In this document: positions 6,284 to 15,902 of the stretch, one piece after another
Layout of the letters: each line of letters opens with the position of its first letter
Position numbering within the stretch: position 1 is the stretch's first letter
NCBI GenBank assembly: GCA_902791425.1
Contig: CADAVS010000005.1
Coordinates: 1 to 36,436, forward strand
Length of the DNA stretch: 36,436 nucleotides
Direction of reading: 5' to 3'
Origin: an uncultured Ruminococcus sp.
Lineage (GTDB): Bacteria > Bacillota > Clostridia > Monoglobales > Monoglobaceae
The notes under the pieces: generated by a model
The model's database searches: none
What the model was told of the DNA's origin: nothing
The model's input: only the letters and a program-made list of their open reading frames with translations
Position numbers and translations under genes: made by a program

Positions 6284-8575
6284 ATGCGGGTTTTAATGAC
6301 GACAATGCAGCTTGATATAGGCGGTGCAGAAACACATATAATTGAACTGTCAAAGGCTTTGAAAAAACGTGGTATTGACATTACTGTTGCCTCAAACGGC
6401 GGTGCGTATGAAAAAGAGCTTAAAGACGCCGGTATTCCCCACGTAAAAATTCCTTTTCACAGCAAAAATCCTATTGCTATGCTTAAGGCATATAAGCTTT
6501 TAAAACAGCTTATCTTTAAAGAAAGATTTGATATAGTCCACGCCCACGCAAGAATCCCTGCCTTTTTGTGTTCTGTCTTACACAAGCGGTATCACTTCCG
6601 CTTTGTCACGACAGCACATTGGGTATTTACAACACGTTTTCCCTATAATCTGCTCACAAATTGGGGTGAGCGTTCTCTTGCAGTCAGTGACGATATAAAA
6701 TCATATCTTATTGATAACTATGGAATTAAACCCGAGAATATTCGTGTAACCATAAACGGTATTGATTTGGAAAAATTTTCGTCCGACACAGATTACTCAG
6801 ATGTCGCATCTGAATTTTCATTGGAGGAAAACAAAAGACGTATTGTTTACGTAAGCCGAATGGACGAGGACAGAAGCCTTGCCGCACACAAGCTTATTGA
6901 GGCAAGTGAAGCACTTGTCAAAGAATTTGATAATTTGGAAATAGTTATTGTCGGTGGCGGCAACGATTATCAAAATATAAAGGCTGAGGCAGACGCAATA
7001 AACCAAAAATTAAGCAAACGCCTTATCATAACAACAGACAGCAGAACCGACATTAACAAATTCACCGCCTCAGGTGAAATTTTTGTTGGTGTCAGCAGAG
7101 CCGCACTCGAAGCAATGGCGTGCAAAAAACCGTCTATTATTGCCGGCAACGAAGGTTATATCGGTATTTTTGACCAAGATAAATTACAAATCTCCTATGA
7201 TACCAACTTCTGTTGCAGAGGTTGCGAGCAGACAACAACCGAAAAGCTGACTGATGATATCCGCAGACTTTTAAACGCACCGAGAGAAGAGCTTGAAAGG
7301 CTCGGAAAGTTCTCACACGATATTGTGGCGGAGCATTATTCTATGAAAACAATGGCAGATGATGCAATAAAGATGTATATATCTGTTATCAAAAACAGCT
7401 TGATTAATGAAGTTTCCGAGGAGGAGTTTGCCTCCATAGATAATTATCTCATTCCAAACCCCTTAAGAGACAGGAGTGCGGATTCTGACGTTATTATCTC
7501 AGGTTATTACGGCTTTGGCAATAGCGGTGACGACTCTATCTTATACGCCATAGTACACGAGCTTAAGACATTGCGGCCCGACATCAGGATTGTCGCTCTG
7601 TCAAACACTCCGAAAAAGACCGCTGAAATATACGGCATAAAATCAATCAGCAGAGTCAACTTTTTGAGTATACTGTATCATATGCGTTGTACAAAATTAT
7701 TAATCAGCGGCGGCGGAAGTCTGATACAAAACGTCACATCAAACAAATCTTTGGCGTATTACCTTTTTATAATAAACACAGCAATCAGACTGAAGAAAAA
7801 GGTTATGCTGTACGCAAACGGCATAGGGCCTTTGGACAATGACGTAAATTCCAACGCAATATACAAGGTGTTGAATAATGTCGATTTGATAACTCTGCGT
7901 GAGCCTTCATCACTTGAGGAACTGAAACGCTTTAATATAACAAAGCCCGTCATAGAGGTTACGGCAGACCCTGCATTTAACTTGTTCCCTGCGGACGACA
8001 GTGAGGTTAATGAGTTATTGAACCATTCGGGCTTGCCCGAAAACACCAAATATTGCGTTATGGCAATGCGTCCCTGGAAAACAATGCCCTCTGATTTTTC
8101 AAAACAAATTTCACAGGTGTGCGACTATATTAAAGAAAAATATAATACAGAAACTGTTTTTATTAAAATGCAGCCTACACGCGACGGTAAAGTTACTGAT
8201 GAAATCGCACATAATACAAAGGCAAAATCATATGTTATAAATGATAATCTGTCCTCTGCACAGGCATTGGGAATAATAAAAAATGCCGAATTTGTGATAG
8301 GTATGCGGCTCCATACACTTATATATGCCGCCAAATGCGAAACCCCTGTTATCGGATTGGTATACGACCCTAAAATCACATCTATTATGAAGTATATGAA
8401 TCAACATTATCGTGTTCCCATAGAGGACCCAAACCCTCTCACCCTTTGCAGATATATAGATGAAATTATCGAAAATCGTAGTTCAATTTCATTATCATTG
8501 CACGACATATCAAATACGTTTTCCGAAAAAGCGTTGGATAACGCAAGGCTTGCACTTAACTTAATCAAAGACTAA
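6284..8575 (+). CDS. csaB: Glycosyltransferase family 4 / polysaccharide pyruvyl transferase CsaB fusion
   Basis: A two-domain cell-envelope enzyme. Residues about 1-375 are a GT-B glycosyltransferase (GT4-like) starting MRVLMTTMQLDIGGAETH, with EAMACKKPSIIAGNEG in the sugar-nucleotide site. Residues about 400-763 are a polysaccharide pyruvyl transferase (SGYYGFGNSGDDSILYAI at its start, GMRLHTLIYAAKCETPVIG near the end). CsaB ketal-pyruvylates secondary cell-wall polymer, which SLH-domain proteins bind. The ATG at 6284 has ACGGAG upstream; the frame stays open back to 6164, but those codons look unlike the family N-terminus. The gene stands alone between its own promoter and a terminator. 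Donor and acceptor sugars are not visible. Confidence 0.88.
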   Translation: MRVLMTTMQLDIGGAETHIIELSKALKKRGIDITVASNGGAYEKELKDAGIPHVKIPFHSKNPIAMLKAYKLLKQLIFKERFDIVHAHARIPAFLCSVLHKRYHFRFVTTAHWVFTTRFPYNLLTNWGERSLAVSDDIKSYLIDNYGIKPENIRVTINGIDLEKFSSDTDYSDVASEFSLEENKRRIVYVSRMDEDRSLAAHKLIEASEALVKEFDNLEIVIVGGGNDYQNIKAEADAINQKLSKRLIITTDSRTDINKFTASGEIFVGVSRAALEAMACKKPSIIAGNEGYIGIFDQDKLQISYDTNFCCRGCEQTTTEKLTDDIRRLLNAPREELERLGKFSHDIVAEHYSMKTMADDAIKMYISVIKNSLINEVSEEEFASIDNYLIPNPLRDRSADSDVIISGYYGFGNSGDDSILYAIVHELKTLRPDIRIVALSNTPKKTAEIYGIKSISRVNFLSILYHMRCTKLLISGGGSLIQNVTSNKSLAYYLFIINTAIRLKKKVMLYANGIGPLDNDVNSNAIYKVLNNVDLITLREPSSLEELKRFNITKPVIEVTADPAFNLFPADDSEVNELLNHSGLPENTKYCVMAMRPWKTMPSDFSKQISQVCDYIKEKYNTETVFIKMQPTRDGKVTDEIAHNTKAKSYVINDNLSSAQALGIIKNAEFVIGMRLHTLIYAAKCETPVIGLVYDPKITSIMKYMNQHYRVPIEDPNPLTLCRYIDEIIENRSSISLSLHDISNTFSEKALDNARLALNLIKD

Positions 8576-8605
8576 AACAGGAGCGGTATAAAAACCGCTC
8601 CTGTT
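8576..8605 (+). terminator. Terminator after the csaB fusion
   Basis: AACAGGAGCGGT (8576-8587), a 6-nt loop and ACCGCTCCTGTT (8594-8605) form a perfect 12-bp stem followed by CTTCTGTTTATT. It also lies 11 nt past the stop of the convergent DUF6062-like gene, so it probably works in both directions. Confidence 0.85.
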
Positions 8606-8615
8606 CTTCTGTTTA

Positions 8616-9332
8616 TTATTCCAATACAGTTGATGAAATTTTCAAAATGGCACGCTCCAGAGAGTCCTTTGAATTTTTCCAGGGTTCGTTCTTAAAACGA
8701 TAGTCAAACTTTTGAATAAACCAATCAAGCTCCTCACCTATTCTTGACAGATTTTGTTTTTGGATTGAAACCACAACCCGTGCAAATTCCTGAAAGTCCG
8801 TATTGTTCATTCTTTTTCGTGCCTCGGTTATCAGCATAGAAAAATGCTCCAGACAAAAGCCTTTGCTGTTTCTCACTTTGGAACGGAAGTCCTCCTCCCT
8901 TTTCCACAGATAAAAAAATGTTTCTATGTAGCTGTTCATTCTGTTTTCCATACGCTTGCAGGCATAGCAGTCACTTGACAATGTTTCATAATAGTCGGAA
9001 AGAGGCGTGTTTAACTCCTTTTTAAATAAACCTTTTTTCTCAGACAACTCATTTTTTAAAACATCATCTAAATCCTTATTGATTTTTTTCAGATGTGTGC
9101 TTACCATCAAGGCAACGCCGAGCCTGTTCTGAGCCTTGTACATCTTGTCATAATGATATTTGCAAAAACCGTGCTTGTCGGTTTCCGCTCTTACGTCCTC
9201 CTCCATATATGACGGACCTAAGACATAATCCAATATTTCCTTATCCAGCTTTTTTGCAAGCTCGCAAAAGGCACACTCTCCCTCCTTTTCAAAAGCTTCA
9301 TTTACGGGTATTGTGTATATTTTCTCTTTCAT
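8616..9332 (-). CDS. DUF6062-like protein with two CxxC...CxxH motifs
   Basis: A 238-residue soluble, largely helical protein of a family of unknown function seen in Clostridia (DUF6062, from memory). It has two similar cysteine/histidine sets: C20-C23 with C57-H60 (ECAFCELA, GFCKYHYDKM) and C122-C125 with C160-H163 (DCYACKRM, GFCLEHFSML). This internal duplication suggests two metal sites, zinc or Fe-S. I chose the ATG at 9332 (MKEKIYTIPV) because GGAG lies 6 nt upstream; the extension to 9374 adds unlikely residues. It lies about 80 nt downstream of nth and may be co-transcribed with it. Function unknown. Confidence 0.82.
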   Translation of the reverse strand: MKEKIYTIPVNEAFEKEGECAFCELAKKLDKEILDYVLGPSYMEEDVRAETDKHGFCKYHYDKMYKAQNRLGVALMVSTHLKKINKDLDDVLKNELSEKKGLFKKELNTPLSDYYETLSSDCYACKRMENRMNSYIETFFYLWKREEDFRSKVRNSKGFCLEHFSMLITEARKRMNNTDFQEFARVVVSIQKQNLSRIGEELDWFIQKFDYRFKNEPWKNSKDSLERAILKISSTVLE

Positions 9333-9409
9333 AATAATCTCCATAATATTCATTCCGCCGCCCTGTGTCATCACAAACAGTAATTAAACATCTCTTATAT
9401 CTCCGTCTA

Positions 9410-10054
9410 TCAAACGTTTTTCTTAGGGCAAAGATGGGCAATCGGACATATGTCACACTTTGGCGAACGCGCATCACAATATTCTCTGCCGTGATATACC
9501 AGGCAATGACAGAACTGTGCCCAAATTTCTTCGGGCAATATCTTCTGAAGGTCAAGCTCAATTTTATACGGGTCCTTTTCCTTGGTAAAACCCATTCTGT
9601 TTGACAGTCGTGTGGCGTGTGTATCCACCACAACCCCCGGTATTCCGAAAAAATCACCAAGCACAAGATTTGCCGTCTTTCTGCCTACCCCCGGGAGACT
9701 CAGTAATTCCTCCATAGTGTTCGGAACCTCGCCGTTATACTTATCTATCAGCATACGGCAACAGCCTATTATGTTTTTTGCCTTATTCCGAAAAAAACCT
9801 GTGGAGCGAATATCCTCACGCAGTTCAAGCTCATCTGCGTTGGCAAAAGCATATACATCAGGATATTTCTTAAAAAGTAACGGTGTAACCATATTGACAC
9901 GTGCATCAGTACACTGTGCCGCAAGCTGTGTCGCAATCAAAAGCTGCAATGCATTATCATAGTCCAAGGTGCAATCCGCATCTTCATACACATTACAAAA
10001 TATTTCATAAATCTCGGCGGCTCTTTTGCGTTTTGAATCAAGACTTTCTCTCAT
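9410..10054 (-). CDS. nth: Endonuclease III (DNA glycosylase/AP lyase)
   Basis: Removes oxidised pyrimidines and cleaves AP sites in base-excision repair. At 214 residues it has the family's usual length. The helix-hairpin-helix LPGVGRKTANLVL carries catalytic K126, and D144 is in the VVDTHATRL motif. The C-terminal [4Fe-4S] loop has C193, C200, C203 and C209 in the standard CX6CX2CX5C spacing. The ATG at 10054 follows GGGGGAAG. It is divergent from glyA and probably read from the promoter at 10123-10151. Confidence 0.96.
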   Translation of the reverse strand: MRESLDSKRKRAAEIYEIFCNVYEDADCTLDYDNALQLLIATQLAAQCTDARVNMVTPLLFKKYPDVYAFANADELELREDIRSTGFFRNKAKNIIGCCRMLIDKYNGEVPNTMEELLSLPGVGRKTANLVLGDFFGIPGVVVDTHATRLSNRMGFTKEKDPYKIELDLQKILPEEIWAQFCHCLVYHGREYCDARSPKCDICPIAHLCPKKNV

Positions 10055-10101
10055 CAGACTTCCCCCTAATATACTAAATTTGAATGTAATACAAATTTTA
10101 C

Positions 10102-10130
10102 TTGCAAATTGATATATGTAATATTATAAT
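10102..10130 (+). promoter_or_regulatory. glyA promoter
   Basis: TTGCAA (10102-10107), 17 nt, TATAAT (10125-10130). The -10 box overlaps that of the divergent nth promoter. A small hairpin GCAAAC-ACAA-GTTTGC occurs at 10168-10183 in the glyA leader; no riboswitch is recognisable in this short leader. Confidence 0.7.
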
Positions 10131-10151
10131 ATATTATAGAGAAAATTGCAA
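10123..10151 (-). promoter_or_regulatory. nth promoter, overlapping the glyA -10
   Basis: On the minus strand TTGCAA (plus 10146-10151), 17 nt and TATAAT (10123-10128). Its -10 shares four base pairs with the glyA -10, so two polymerases cannot open both promoters at once. Confidence 0.6.
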
Positions 10152-10202
10152 TATAATCTTATACCGCAAACACAAGTTTGCAAAGAGAAAGGATGATTTG
10201 AA

Positions 10203-11441
10203 ATGTTTGAAATCGAGAATGTTAAAAGAACCGATCCTGAGGTAGCGGAGGCTATCTTAAACGAAATTGGCAGACAGCGTGGTAAAATCGAGCTTATTGC
10301 TTCAGAAAACTTTGTAAGCCCTGCCGTAATGGAGGCTATGGGTTCACCACTTACAAATAAATATGCAGAGGGTTATCCCGGCAAGCGTTACTATGGCGGG
10401 TGTGAATATGTTGATGTTGTGGAGGACCTTGCAAGAGAGAGGGCAAAGGAATTATTCGGTGCAGAATTTGCCAATGTTCAGCCCCACTCGGGTGCATCTG
10501 CAAACCTTGCTGTATTCTTTGCTGCAATGGAGCCGGGCGACACATACCTCGGTATGAATTTGGCACACGGCGGACACTTAAGCCACGGTTCGCCTGTTAA
10601 TATCTCAGGTAAGTATTTCAATGTTGTACCATACGGCGTTGATGATGTAACCCACCGCATAGACTATGATGCACTCAGAAAGCTGGCACACGAGAACAAG
10701 CCTAAATTGATTTTGGCAGGTGCAAGTGCATATGCACGTGAAATTGACTTTGCAAAATTCCGCGAAATCGCTGACGAGGTTGGTGCATACCTTATGGTAG
10801 ATATGGCACACATTGCAGGTCTTGTTGCCGCAGGCTTGCATCCAAATCCTGTTCCCTATGCCGATTTTGTTACCACTACAACTCACAAGACTCTGCGTGG
10901 ACCGAGAGGCGGACTTATCCTTTGCAAAGAGAAGTATGGTGCTATGATTAACAAGGCAATCTTCCCGGGAATACAGGGCGGTCCTTTGATGCACGTTATC
11001 GCAGGTAAAGCCGTTTGCTTAAAGGAGGCACTCTCACCTGAGTTCAAAGCATATCAGACACAGGTTAAAAAGAATGCCGCAGTCCTCGCCGACGCACTTA
11101 TGGCTAACGGAATAGATATCGTATCAGGCGGCACTGATAACCACCTTATGCTCGTCAGCCTTATCAAGCAGGGCAAGACAGGTAAAGAGGTTGAGCATAA
11201 TCTTGACGAGGTTGGAATTACCTGTAACAAGAACACAATACCAAATGACCCGCAAAGTCCGTTTGTTACAAGCGGTATCAGACTTGGTTCTCCCGCTGTT
11301 ACAAGCAGAGGCTTTAAAGAAGACGATATGAAAGAGGTTGCTGAACTTATCACTATGATAATTAATGACTTTGAAGGCAACAAGGCTGAAGTCGCAAGCA
11401 GAGTTCAGGCTCTCTGTGCAAAGCATCCGCTTTATGAGTAA
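10203..11441 (+). CDS. glyA: Serine hydroxymethyltransferase
   Basis: PLP enzyme converting serine and tetrahydrofolate to glycine and 5,10-methylene-THF, the main cytosolic source of C1 units. The 412-residue length is normal. The PLP lysine is K229 in [14 protein letters not shown]; the N-terminal [12 protein letters not shown] and [11 protein letters not shown] segments are typical. The ATG follows GAAAGGATG with a spacing of a few nt. Its end overlaps rarA. C1 units made here can feed metF and metH encoded 4 kb away on the other strand. Confidence 0.97.
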   Translation: MFEIENVKRTDPEVAEAILNEIGRQRGKIELIASENFVSPAVMEAMGSPLTNKYAEGYPGKRYYGGCEYVDVVEDLARERAKELFGAEFANVQPHSGASANLAVFFAAMEPGDTYLGMNLAHGGHLSHGSPVNISGKYFNVVPYGVDDVTHRIDYDALRKLAHENKPKLILAGASAYAREIDFAKFREIADEVGAYLMVDMAHIAGLVAAGLHPNPVPYADFVTTTTHKTLRGPRGGLILCKEKYGAMINKAIFPGIQGGPLMHVIAGKAVCLKEALSPEFKAYQTQVKKNAAVLADALMANGIDIVSGGTDNHLMLVSLIKQGKTGKEVEHNLDEVGITCNKNTIPNDPQSPFVTSGIRLGSPAVTSRGFKEDDMKEVAELITMIINDFEGNKAEVASRVQALCAKHPLYE

Positions 11442-12708
11442 GCCGCTTGCCGACAGAATACGTCCTACAAGCCTTGATGACGTAGCAGGGCAAAAGCACA
11501 TATTGGGCAAAGGTCGTATACTGAGGAATATAATAGAGAGCGGAAATATCCCTTGTATGATATTTTACGGCCCTTCGGGAACGGGCAAAACAACGGTTGC
11601 CAATATCGCCGCTAAAATTTCTAAAAGACCTTTGTATAAGCTGAACGCCACAAATGCGTCAATTGCCGATATAAAGGCTATTGTAAAGGAAAGCGACGGC
11701 TTGTTCGGACAGGAAGGCGTATTGCTGTACCTTGACGAAATACAGAATTTCAACAAAAAGCAACAGCAATCTCTGCTTGAATATACCGAAAACGGCAAGA
11801 TAACTCTAATCGCAAGCACAACGGAAAATCCATATTTTTATATCTACAATGCGATTTTAAGCAGAAGTACGGTATTTGAGTTCAGACCTCTTAAATCCGA
11901 AGATATAAAACAGGTGCTCAGCAGAGCTTTATCTATACTGCAAAAGGAAGATTTCAGCAATGAAAGCTTAGTTGCAGACGATACATTTTTGACGCAGTTG
12001 GCTGAAAAATCAGGCGGCGATGTCAGAAAGGCATTGAACTCCCTTGAGCTTGCCGTGTGTTACACCTCACCCGACAAAGACGGGAAAATTCTGCTCACAG
12101 AAGAAACAGCAGAGCAATGCACACAGAAAAAGGTTTTTCAGTATGACAAGCAGGGTGACAGCCATTATGATATATTAAGTGCCTTTCAAAAGTCAATCAG
12201 AGGCAGTGACGCCGATGCGGCGGTCCACTATCTTGCACGCCTTGTTCTGGCTGACGATTTGCAATCCATATGCAGACGGTTGATGGTAATCGCCTGCGAG
12301 GATATAGGGCTTGCATATCCAAGTGCAATAACAATCGTAAAATCCTGTGTTGACAGTGCTTTGATGCTGGGCTTCCCCGAGGCGAGAATACCTCTTGCTC
12401 ACGCAACAGTTCTGCTTGCCACCGCACCGAAATCAAATTCGGCATATATGGCAATAAATAACGCTATTTATGATATTGAGCATACCGATACGGGAACCAT
12501 ACCAAGACAGTTGCAAAACAAGCACTATGACGGTGAGGGCGACTTGCCGAAAGGTCAGAACTATCTTTATCCCCACGATTATCCCAATGATTATGTCAAG
12601 CAACAGTATTTGCCCGACAAGATTAAGGACAAGGTTTATTACGTTCCGGGCAGCAACAAAACCGAACAAAGTGCAAAGGAATATTGGGATAAAATAAAGA
12701 AGAAATAA
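11434..12708 (+). CDS. rarA: Replication-associated recombination protein A (RarA/MgsA AAA+ ATPase)
   Basis: AAA+ clamp-loader-like ATPase acting at stalled replication forks. It has 424 residues from the ATG at 11434: [20 protein letters not shown] is the standard N-terminus. Walker A GPSGTGKT is at 46-53 and Walker B YLDEIQ at 99-104. The C-terminal part ([38 protein letters not shown]) is characteristic of RarA rather than RuvB or DnaX. The start overlaps glyA by 8 nt (ATGAGTAA), so translation is probably coupled. The longer reading from 11365 would lie inside glyA and was rejected. Confidence 0.94.
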   Translation: MSKPLADRIRPTSLDDVAGQKHILGKGRILRNIIESGNIPCMIFYGPSGTGKTTVANIAAKISKRPLYKLNATNASIADIKAIVKESDGLFGQEGVLLYLDEIQNFNKKQQQSLLEYTENGKITLIASTTENPYFYIYNAILSRSTVFEFRPLKSEDIKQVLSRALSILQKEDFSNESLVADDTFLTQLAEKSGGDVRKALNSLELAVCYTSPDKDGKILLTEETAEQCTQKKVFQYDKQGDSHYDILSAFQKSIRGSDADAAVHYLARLVLADDLQSICRRLMVIACEDIGLAYPSAITIVKSCVDSALMLGFPEARIPLAHATVLLATAPKSNSAYMAINNAIYDIEHTDTGTIPRQLQNKHYDGEGDLPKGQNYLYPHDYPNDYVKQQYLPDKIKDKVYYVPGSNKTEQSAKEYWDKIKKK

Positions 12709-12712
12709 TAAC

Positions 12713-12748
12713 GAAAGAGGCACGGCGAATATTCGCCGTGCCTCTTTC
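12713..12748. terminator. Bidirectional terminator between rarA and metH
   Basis: A perfect 36-bp palindrome: GAAAGAGGCACGGCGAAT followed directly by its reverse complement. It is GC-rich, placed 5 nt past the rarA stop and about 80 nt past the convergent metH stop. The end is AGAGG/CCTCTTTC, giving a short T-tract in both directions. Confidence 0.9.
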
Positions 12749-12828
12749 TGCCACATAATCATAATAACCAATTAAATATAGTTCACGAAATCAACGTACA
12801 ATGTTTTTCCTTTGGCAAAAACACATTA

Positions 12829-15240
12829 TCAGTTATTAAATTGTTCTGCGTATCTTACGGTTTCCATTGCATCTTTAGCATATTTGTCCGCTCCGATTCG
12901 CTTTGCATAGTCGGCGTTTAACACCGCTCCTCCTACCACCACCTTACAATTTGGAGCTTTTATTTTCAACTGTTTTATGGTTTCCTCCATTGCGGGAACA
13001 GTAGTGGTCATAAGTGCACTCAATCCGCACAAGGGTGCGTTTTCGCTTACAACGGCTTCGCATATCTTTTCCGGCGGTACGTCTTTGCCTAAGTCCGTCA
13101 CATCAAAGCCGTAATTTTCCAGCAAAACCTTTACTATATTTTTCCCTATATCGTGGATGTCGCCTTGGACAGTCGCAATAACAAATTTTGATTTTTTCTC
13201 TTGGGTATTTCCCGAAGAGATTATCTTTTCTTTTACTTTTTCAAAGGCTTTCTTTGCCGCCTCAGCGCTCATCAAAAGCTGAGGCAGATAAACCGTCTTA
13301 TCTTCAAACCCTTTACCCACAATATCCAATGCAGGTACAATCTCACCATTTACAACTTCAAGAAGCTCAGCGTTCTCCAACATCTTTTCACATATAACCG
13401 CCGCTTGCTCTTTAAGTCCTTTTACTATTGCATTCTGCAAAGCAGAATTGATATTTTCCTCTTTTAAGTCCTCTGCTTTTACAACCTCAGCCGTTGTCGC
13501 CTTAGTCTGCAAGGGCAAGGTCTGAGCAAATTCAATATACTTCTCGCAGTTTTTATCCATATTGTGTAGCAGCATAAATGAATAGTAGACCTTCAGCATC
13601 TCTGTGGAGTACGGATTAATTATTGCCGCAGACAATCCGTTTTCCAATGCAAGGGCAAAAAATGCTGAATTGATAACCTCACGCTGAGGCAACCCAAAAG
13701 AGATATTGGAAACACCTAAAATGGTATTTATCCCCTTTTCAAATCTGATTTCACGCAGAGCCTTAAGTGTTGCTTCAGGAGCCTTTGCATCTGCACTCAC
13801 CGACATACATAAGGTATCGAAAACAATATCTTTTTCTGAAACGCCATATTCCTTTGCAGTATCTAAAATCTTTTCAGCAATGGCTATACGTCCTTCGGCG
13901 GTTTCAGGTATTCCGCTTTCATCAAGGGTGAGAGCCACAACAACACCGCCGTACTTTTTAACGAGAGGGAAAACCGCTCTCATACTCTCCTCTTTACCGC
14001 TCAGCGAATTTATCATTGCTTTGCCGTTGTATATTCTGAGAGCCTTTTCCATTGCATTTATATCTGCTGTATCAATCTGCAGGGGCAAATCAATTATGGC
14101 TTGAAGCTCATATACAGTATTTTCAAGAATACTTGCCTCGTCTATGCCGGGAAGCCCCACATTGACATCTAATATATCAACGCCTTTTTCTTGTTGTGAC
14201 AAGCCTTCGTTTAAGATATAATCCATATCGCCATCTGTCAACGCCTGCTTGAAACGCTTTTTGCCCGTAGGGTTTATACGCTCCCCAATTAAAACAGGCT
14301 GATTGCCAATCTCAACACAATGTGTATATGACGATACAACTGTTCTCTTTTTTTCTCGGTGACGCGGTAATGGTATATTTGCCGTAGCCGCAACAGTTTT
14401 TTCTATATACTCGGGGTTAGTTCCGCAACAGCCGCCCAGAATACTTGCGCCCGTTTTTGCCATCTCAATCATTTGCTGAGCAAATTCATCTGCCATAACA
14501 CCAAAGCGTGTAACTCCGCCCTCGTTTATGGGCAGTCCTGCATTCGGCTTTGCAAATACAGGCACAGAAGAATATTCAATAAGTTCAGCCACAACTCCGA
14601 TTAACTGATTAGGTCCCAACGAACAATTGGCACCGATAGCATCAACCCCAAGACCTTCAAGCATAGCTGCCATAGCGGCAGGCGACGCACCCGTCATAAG
14701 CTTGCCGTCCTCGCTGTATGCATTCGATGCAAATATCGGCAAATCAGAATTTTCTTTTGCCGCAATCACAGCCGCTTTTGTTTCATAGCTGTCGTTCATT
14801 GTTTCTATTAAAATCAAATCCACACCGCAAGCCGCACCTATGCGTATAGTTTCGGCAAAGACCTCTATCGCCTTTTCAAATTCAAAGTCACCATAGGGCT
14901 TTAACAGCTTTCCCATAGGTCCAACATCAAGGGCAATATACTTGTTTTCTGTTTCCCGCGATAACTCTCTTGCTTTTTTTGCATTGGAAACAGCCGCCGA
15001 GATTATCTCTTTAAGCTCATCCTTATCATAGGATAATATGTTTGCTCCAAAAGTGTTTGTACAAACGATATTACTCCCTGCATCATAATAGCTTTTGTGG
15101 ATATCTACAATTCTGTCGCTATGAGTAATATTCCACCGCTCAGGAAGCTCCCCGGGCTTAAGTCCCATATTCTGAAGCATTGTTCCCATACTTCCGTCTA
15201 AATATATACGTTTGTTCTTTATATCCTCTCTGATGCTCAT
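12829..15240 (-). CDS. metH: B12-dependent methionine synthase, short form without reactivation domain
   Basis: Transfers the methyl group of 5-methyl-THF to homocysteine via cobalamin. The 803 residues contain, in order, a homocysteine/zinc domain (GSMGTMLQ; zinc ligands in GANCSLGPN and GGCCGTNPE), a pterin-binding domain (IGERINPTGKKRFK; LDVNVGLPG), and the B12 cap and B12-binding domains with DIHDIG at residues 694-699, where H696 is the cobalt ligand. E. coli MetH is about 1227 residues; the C-terminal AdoMet reactivation domain is missing here and is encoded by the preceding gene. The start at 15240 overlaps that gene by 4 nt. The gene is intact, not truncated by mutation. Confidence 0.95.
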   Translation of the reverse strand: MSIREDIKNKRIYLDGSMGTMLQNMGLKPGELPERWNITHSDRIVDIHKSYYDAGSNIVCTNTFGANILSYDKDELKEIISAAVSNAKKARELSRETENKYIALDVGPMGKLLKPYGDFEFEKAIEVFAETIRIGAACGVDLILIETMNDSYETKAAVIAAKENSDLPIFASNAYSEDGKLMTGASPAAMAAMLEGLGVDAIGANCSLGPNQLIGVVAELIEYSSVPVFAKPNAGLPINEGGVTRFGVMADEFAQQMIEMAKTGASILGGCCGTNPEYIEKTVAATANIPLPRHREKKRTVVSSYTHCVEIGNQPVLIGERINPTGKKRFKQALTDGDMDYILNEGLSQQEKGVDILDVNVGLPGIDEASILENTVYELQAIIDLPLQIDTADINAMEKALRIYNGKAMINSLSGKEESMRAVFPLVKKYGGVVVALTLDESGIPETAEGRIAIAEKILDTAKEYGVSEKDIVFDTLCMSVSADAKAPEATLKALREIRFEKGINTILGVSNISFGLPQREVINSAFFALALENGLSAAIINPYSTEMLKVYYSFMLLHNMDKNCEKYIEFAQTLPLQTKATTAEVVKAEDLKEENINSALQNAIVKGLKEQAAVICEKMLENAELLEVVNGEIVPALDIVGKGFEDKTVYLPQLLMSAEAAKKAFEKVKEKIISSGNTQEKKSKFVIATVQGDIHDIGKNIVKVLLENYGFDVTDLGKDVPPEKICEAVVSENAPLCGLSALMTTTVPAMEETIKQLKIKAPNCKVVVGGAVLNADYAKRIGADKYAKDAMETVRYAEQFNN

Positions 15241-15902
15241 AGCTTTTCCTTTCTGAAACTACAATCTTTGTTCTCGCAGCTTGCACATCCAAAGTCAGAT
15301 GTGCAAAGTGTGCTTGATATGCCGACTATTGCCGTAACGGACTTTGACGGTGACATAAGCAGGCTTTCGTTTAAAGTCACGCCTATCTTTCTGCCGCAAT
15401 CGAGGGCACGCATAATATCCCTTTGCAATTCTATGGACAAATCGCCGTATCCCGCACTGAATCTTGGTCGCAAGAACAACCCTTTTTCTCTCTTTTCCGA
15501 CTTTAGCTTGTTACAAAAGGCATCACACAATGCCTCTATTCTCTCGGCACCTATTGCCTGCATAAAAACAGCCTTCGACAAATCTGTTCTGCTGTACTTC
15601 TGAATTATTCTGTCTATCTCAATTCCTATGGTTGCGGCAAAAACCACAACGCTTTCACAGCCTTTTAAGTTTTTTGCAAGGGCTGAGCTTTCCACCTCAG
15701 CAAATGACAAGTCTATCAGAGTTCCCTTTATCCGAACAGGGAACTCCCCATAGCATACTCTGCCTTTAAGCTTGCCATTACACTCGGCTATACATTCGTC
15801 AACAATTCCGTCAAGGGACACATCCTGTTTCTTTGCCCCTGAGTATCTTAAAATTTCGCCCTTGTCATAGCTTGGCAGTTCAAAAAATTCTGTATAAATC
15901 AT
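15237..15902 (-). CDS. Separate methionine synthase reactivation-domain protein
   Basis: A 221-residue protein of the vitamin B12-dependent methionine synthase activation domain family, expected to bind AdoMet and re-methylate inactive cob(II)alamin on MetH. Typical are the segments VVFAATIGIEIDRIIQKYS near the middle and RPRFSAGYGDLSIELQRDI, corresponding to the RxxPGYG-like motif of MetH. A C-terminal SDFGCASCENKDCSFRK cysteine cluster ends the protein. It sits between metF and metH with 4-nt overlaps on both sides, so the three are one translational unit. Clostridia commonly split MetH this way. Confidence 0.9.
   Translation of the reverse strand: MIYTEFFELPSYDKGEILRYSGAKKQDVSLDGIVDECIAECNGKLKGRVCYGEFPVRIKGTLIDLSFAEVESSALAKNLKGCESVVVFAATIGIEIDRIIQKYSRTDLSKAVFMQAIGAERIEALCDAFCNKLKSEKREKGLFLRPRFSAGYGDLSIELQRDIMRALDCGRKIGVTLNESLLMSPSKSVTAIVGISSTLCTSDFGCASCENKDCSFRKEKL

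Noticed and set aside
10131-10202. Riboswitch before glyA
   Set aside because: The leader is only about 65 nt and holds just one small hairpin; no purine, SAM or glycine aptamer features were seen.
11365-11436. rarA starting at 11365
   Set aside because: That extension lies within glyA coding sequence; the RarA family N-terminus begins exactly at 11434.
12829-15240. metH as a truncated pseudogene (803 versus about 1227 residues)
   Set aside because: All catalytic domains are intact and the missing reactivation domain is encoded by the overlapping upstream gene, a known clostridial arrangement.
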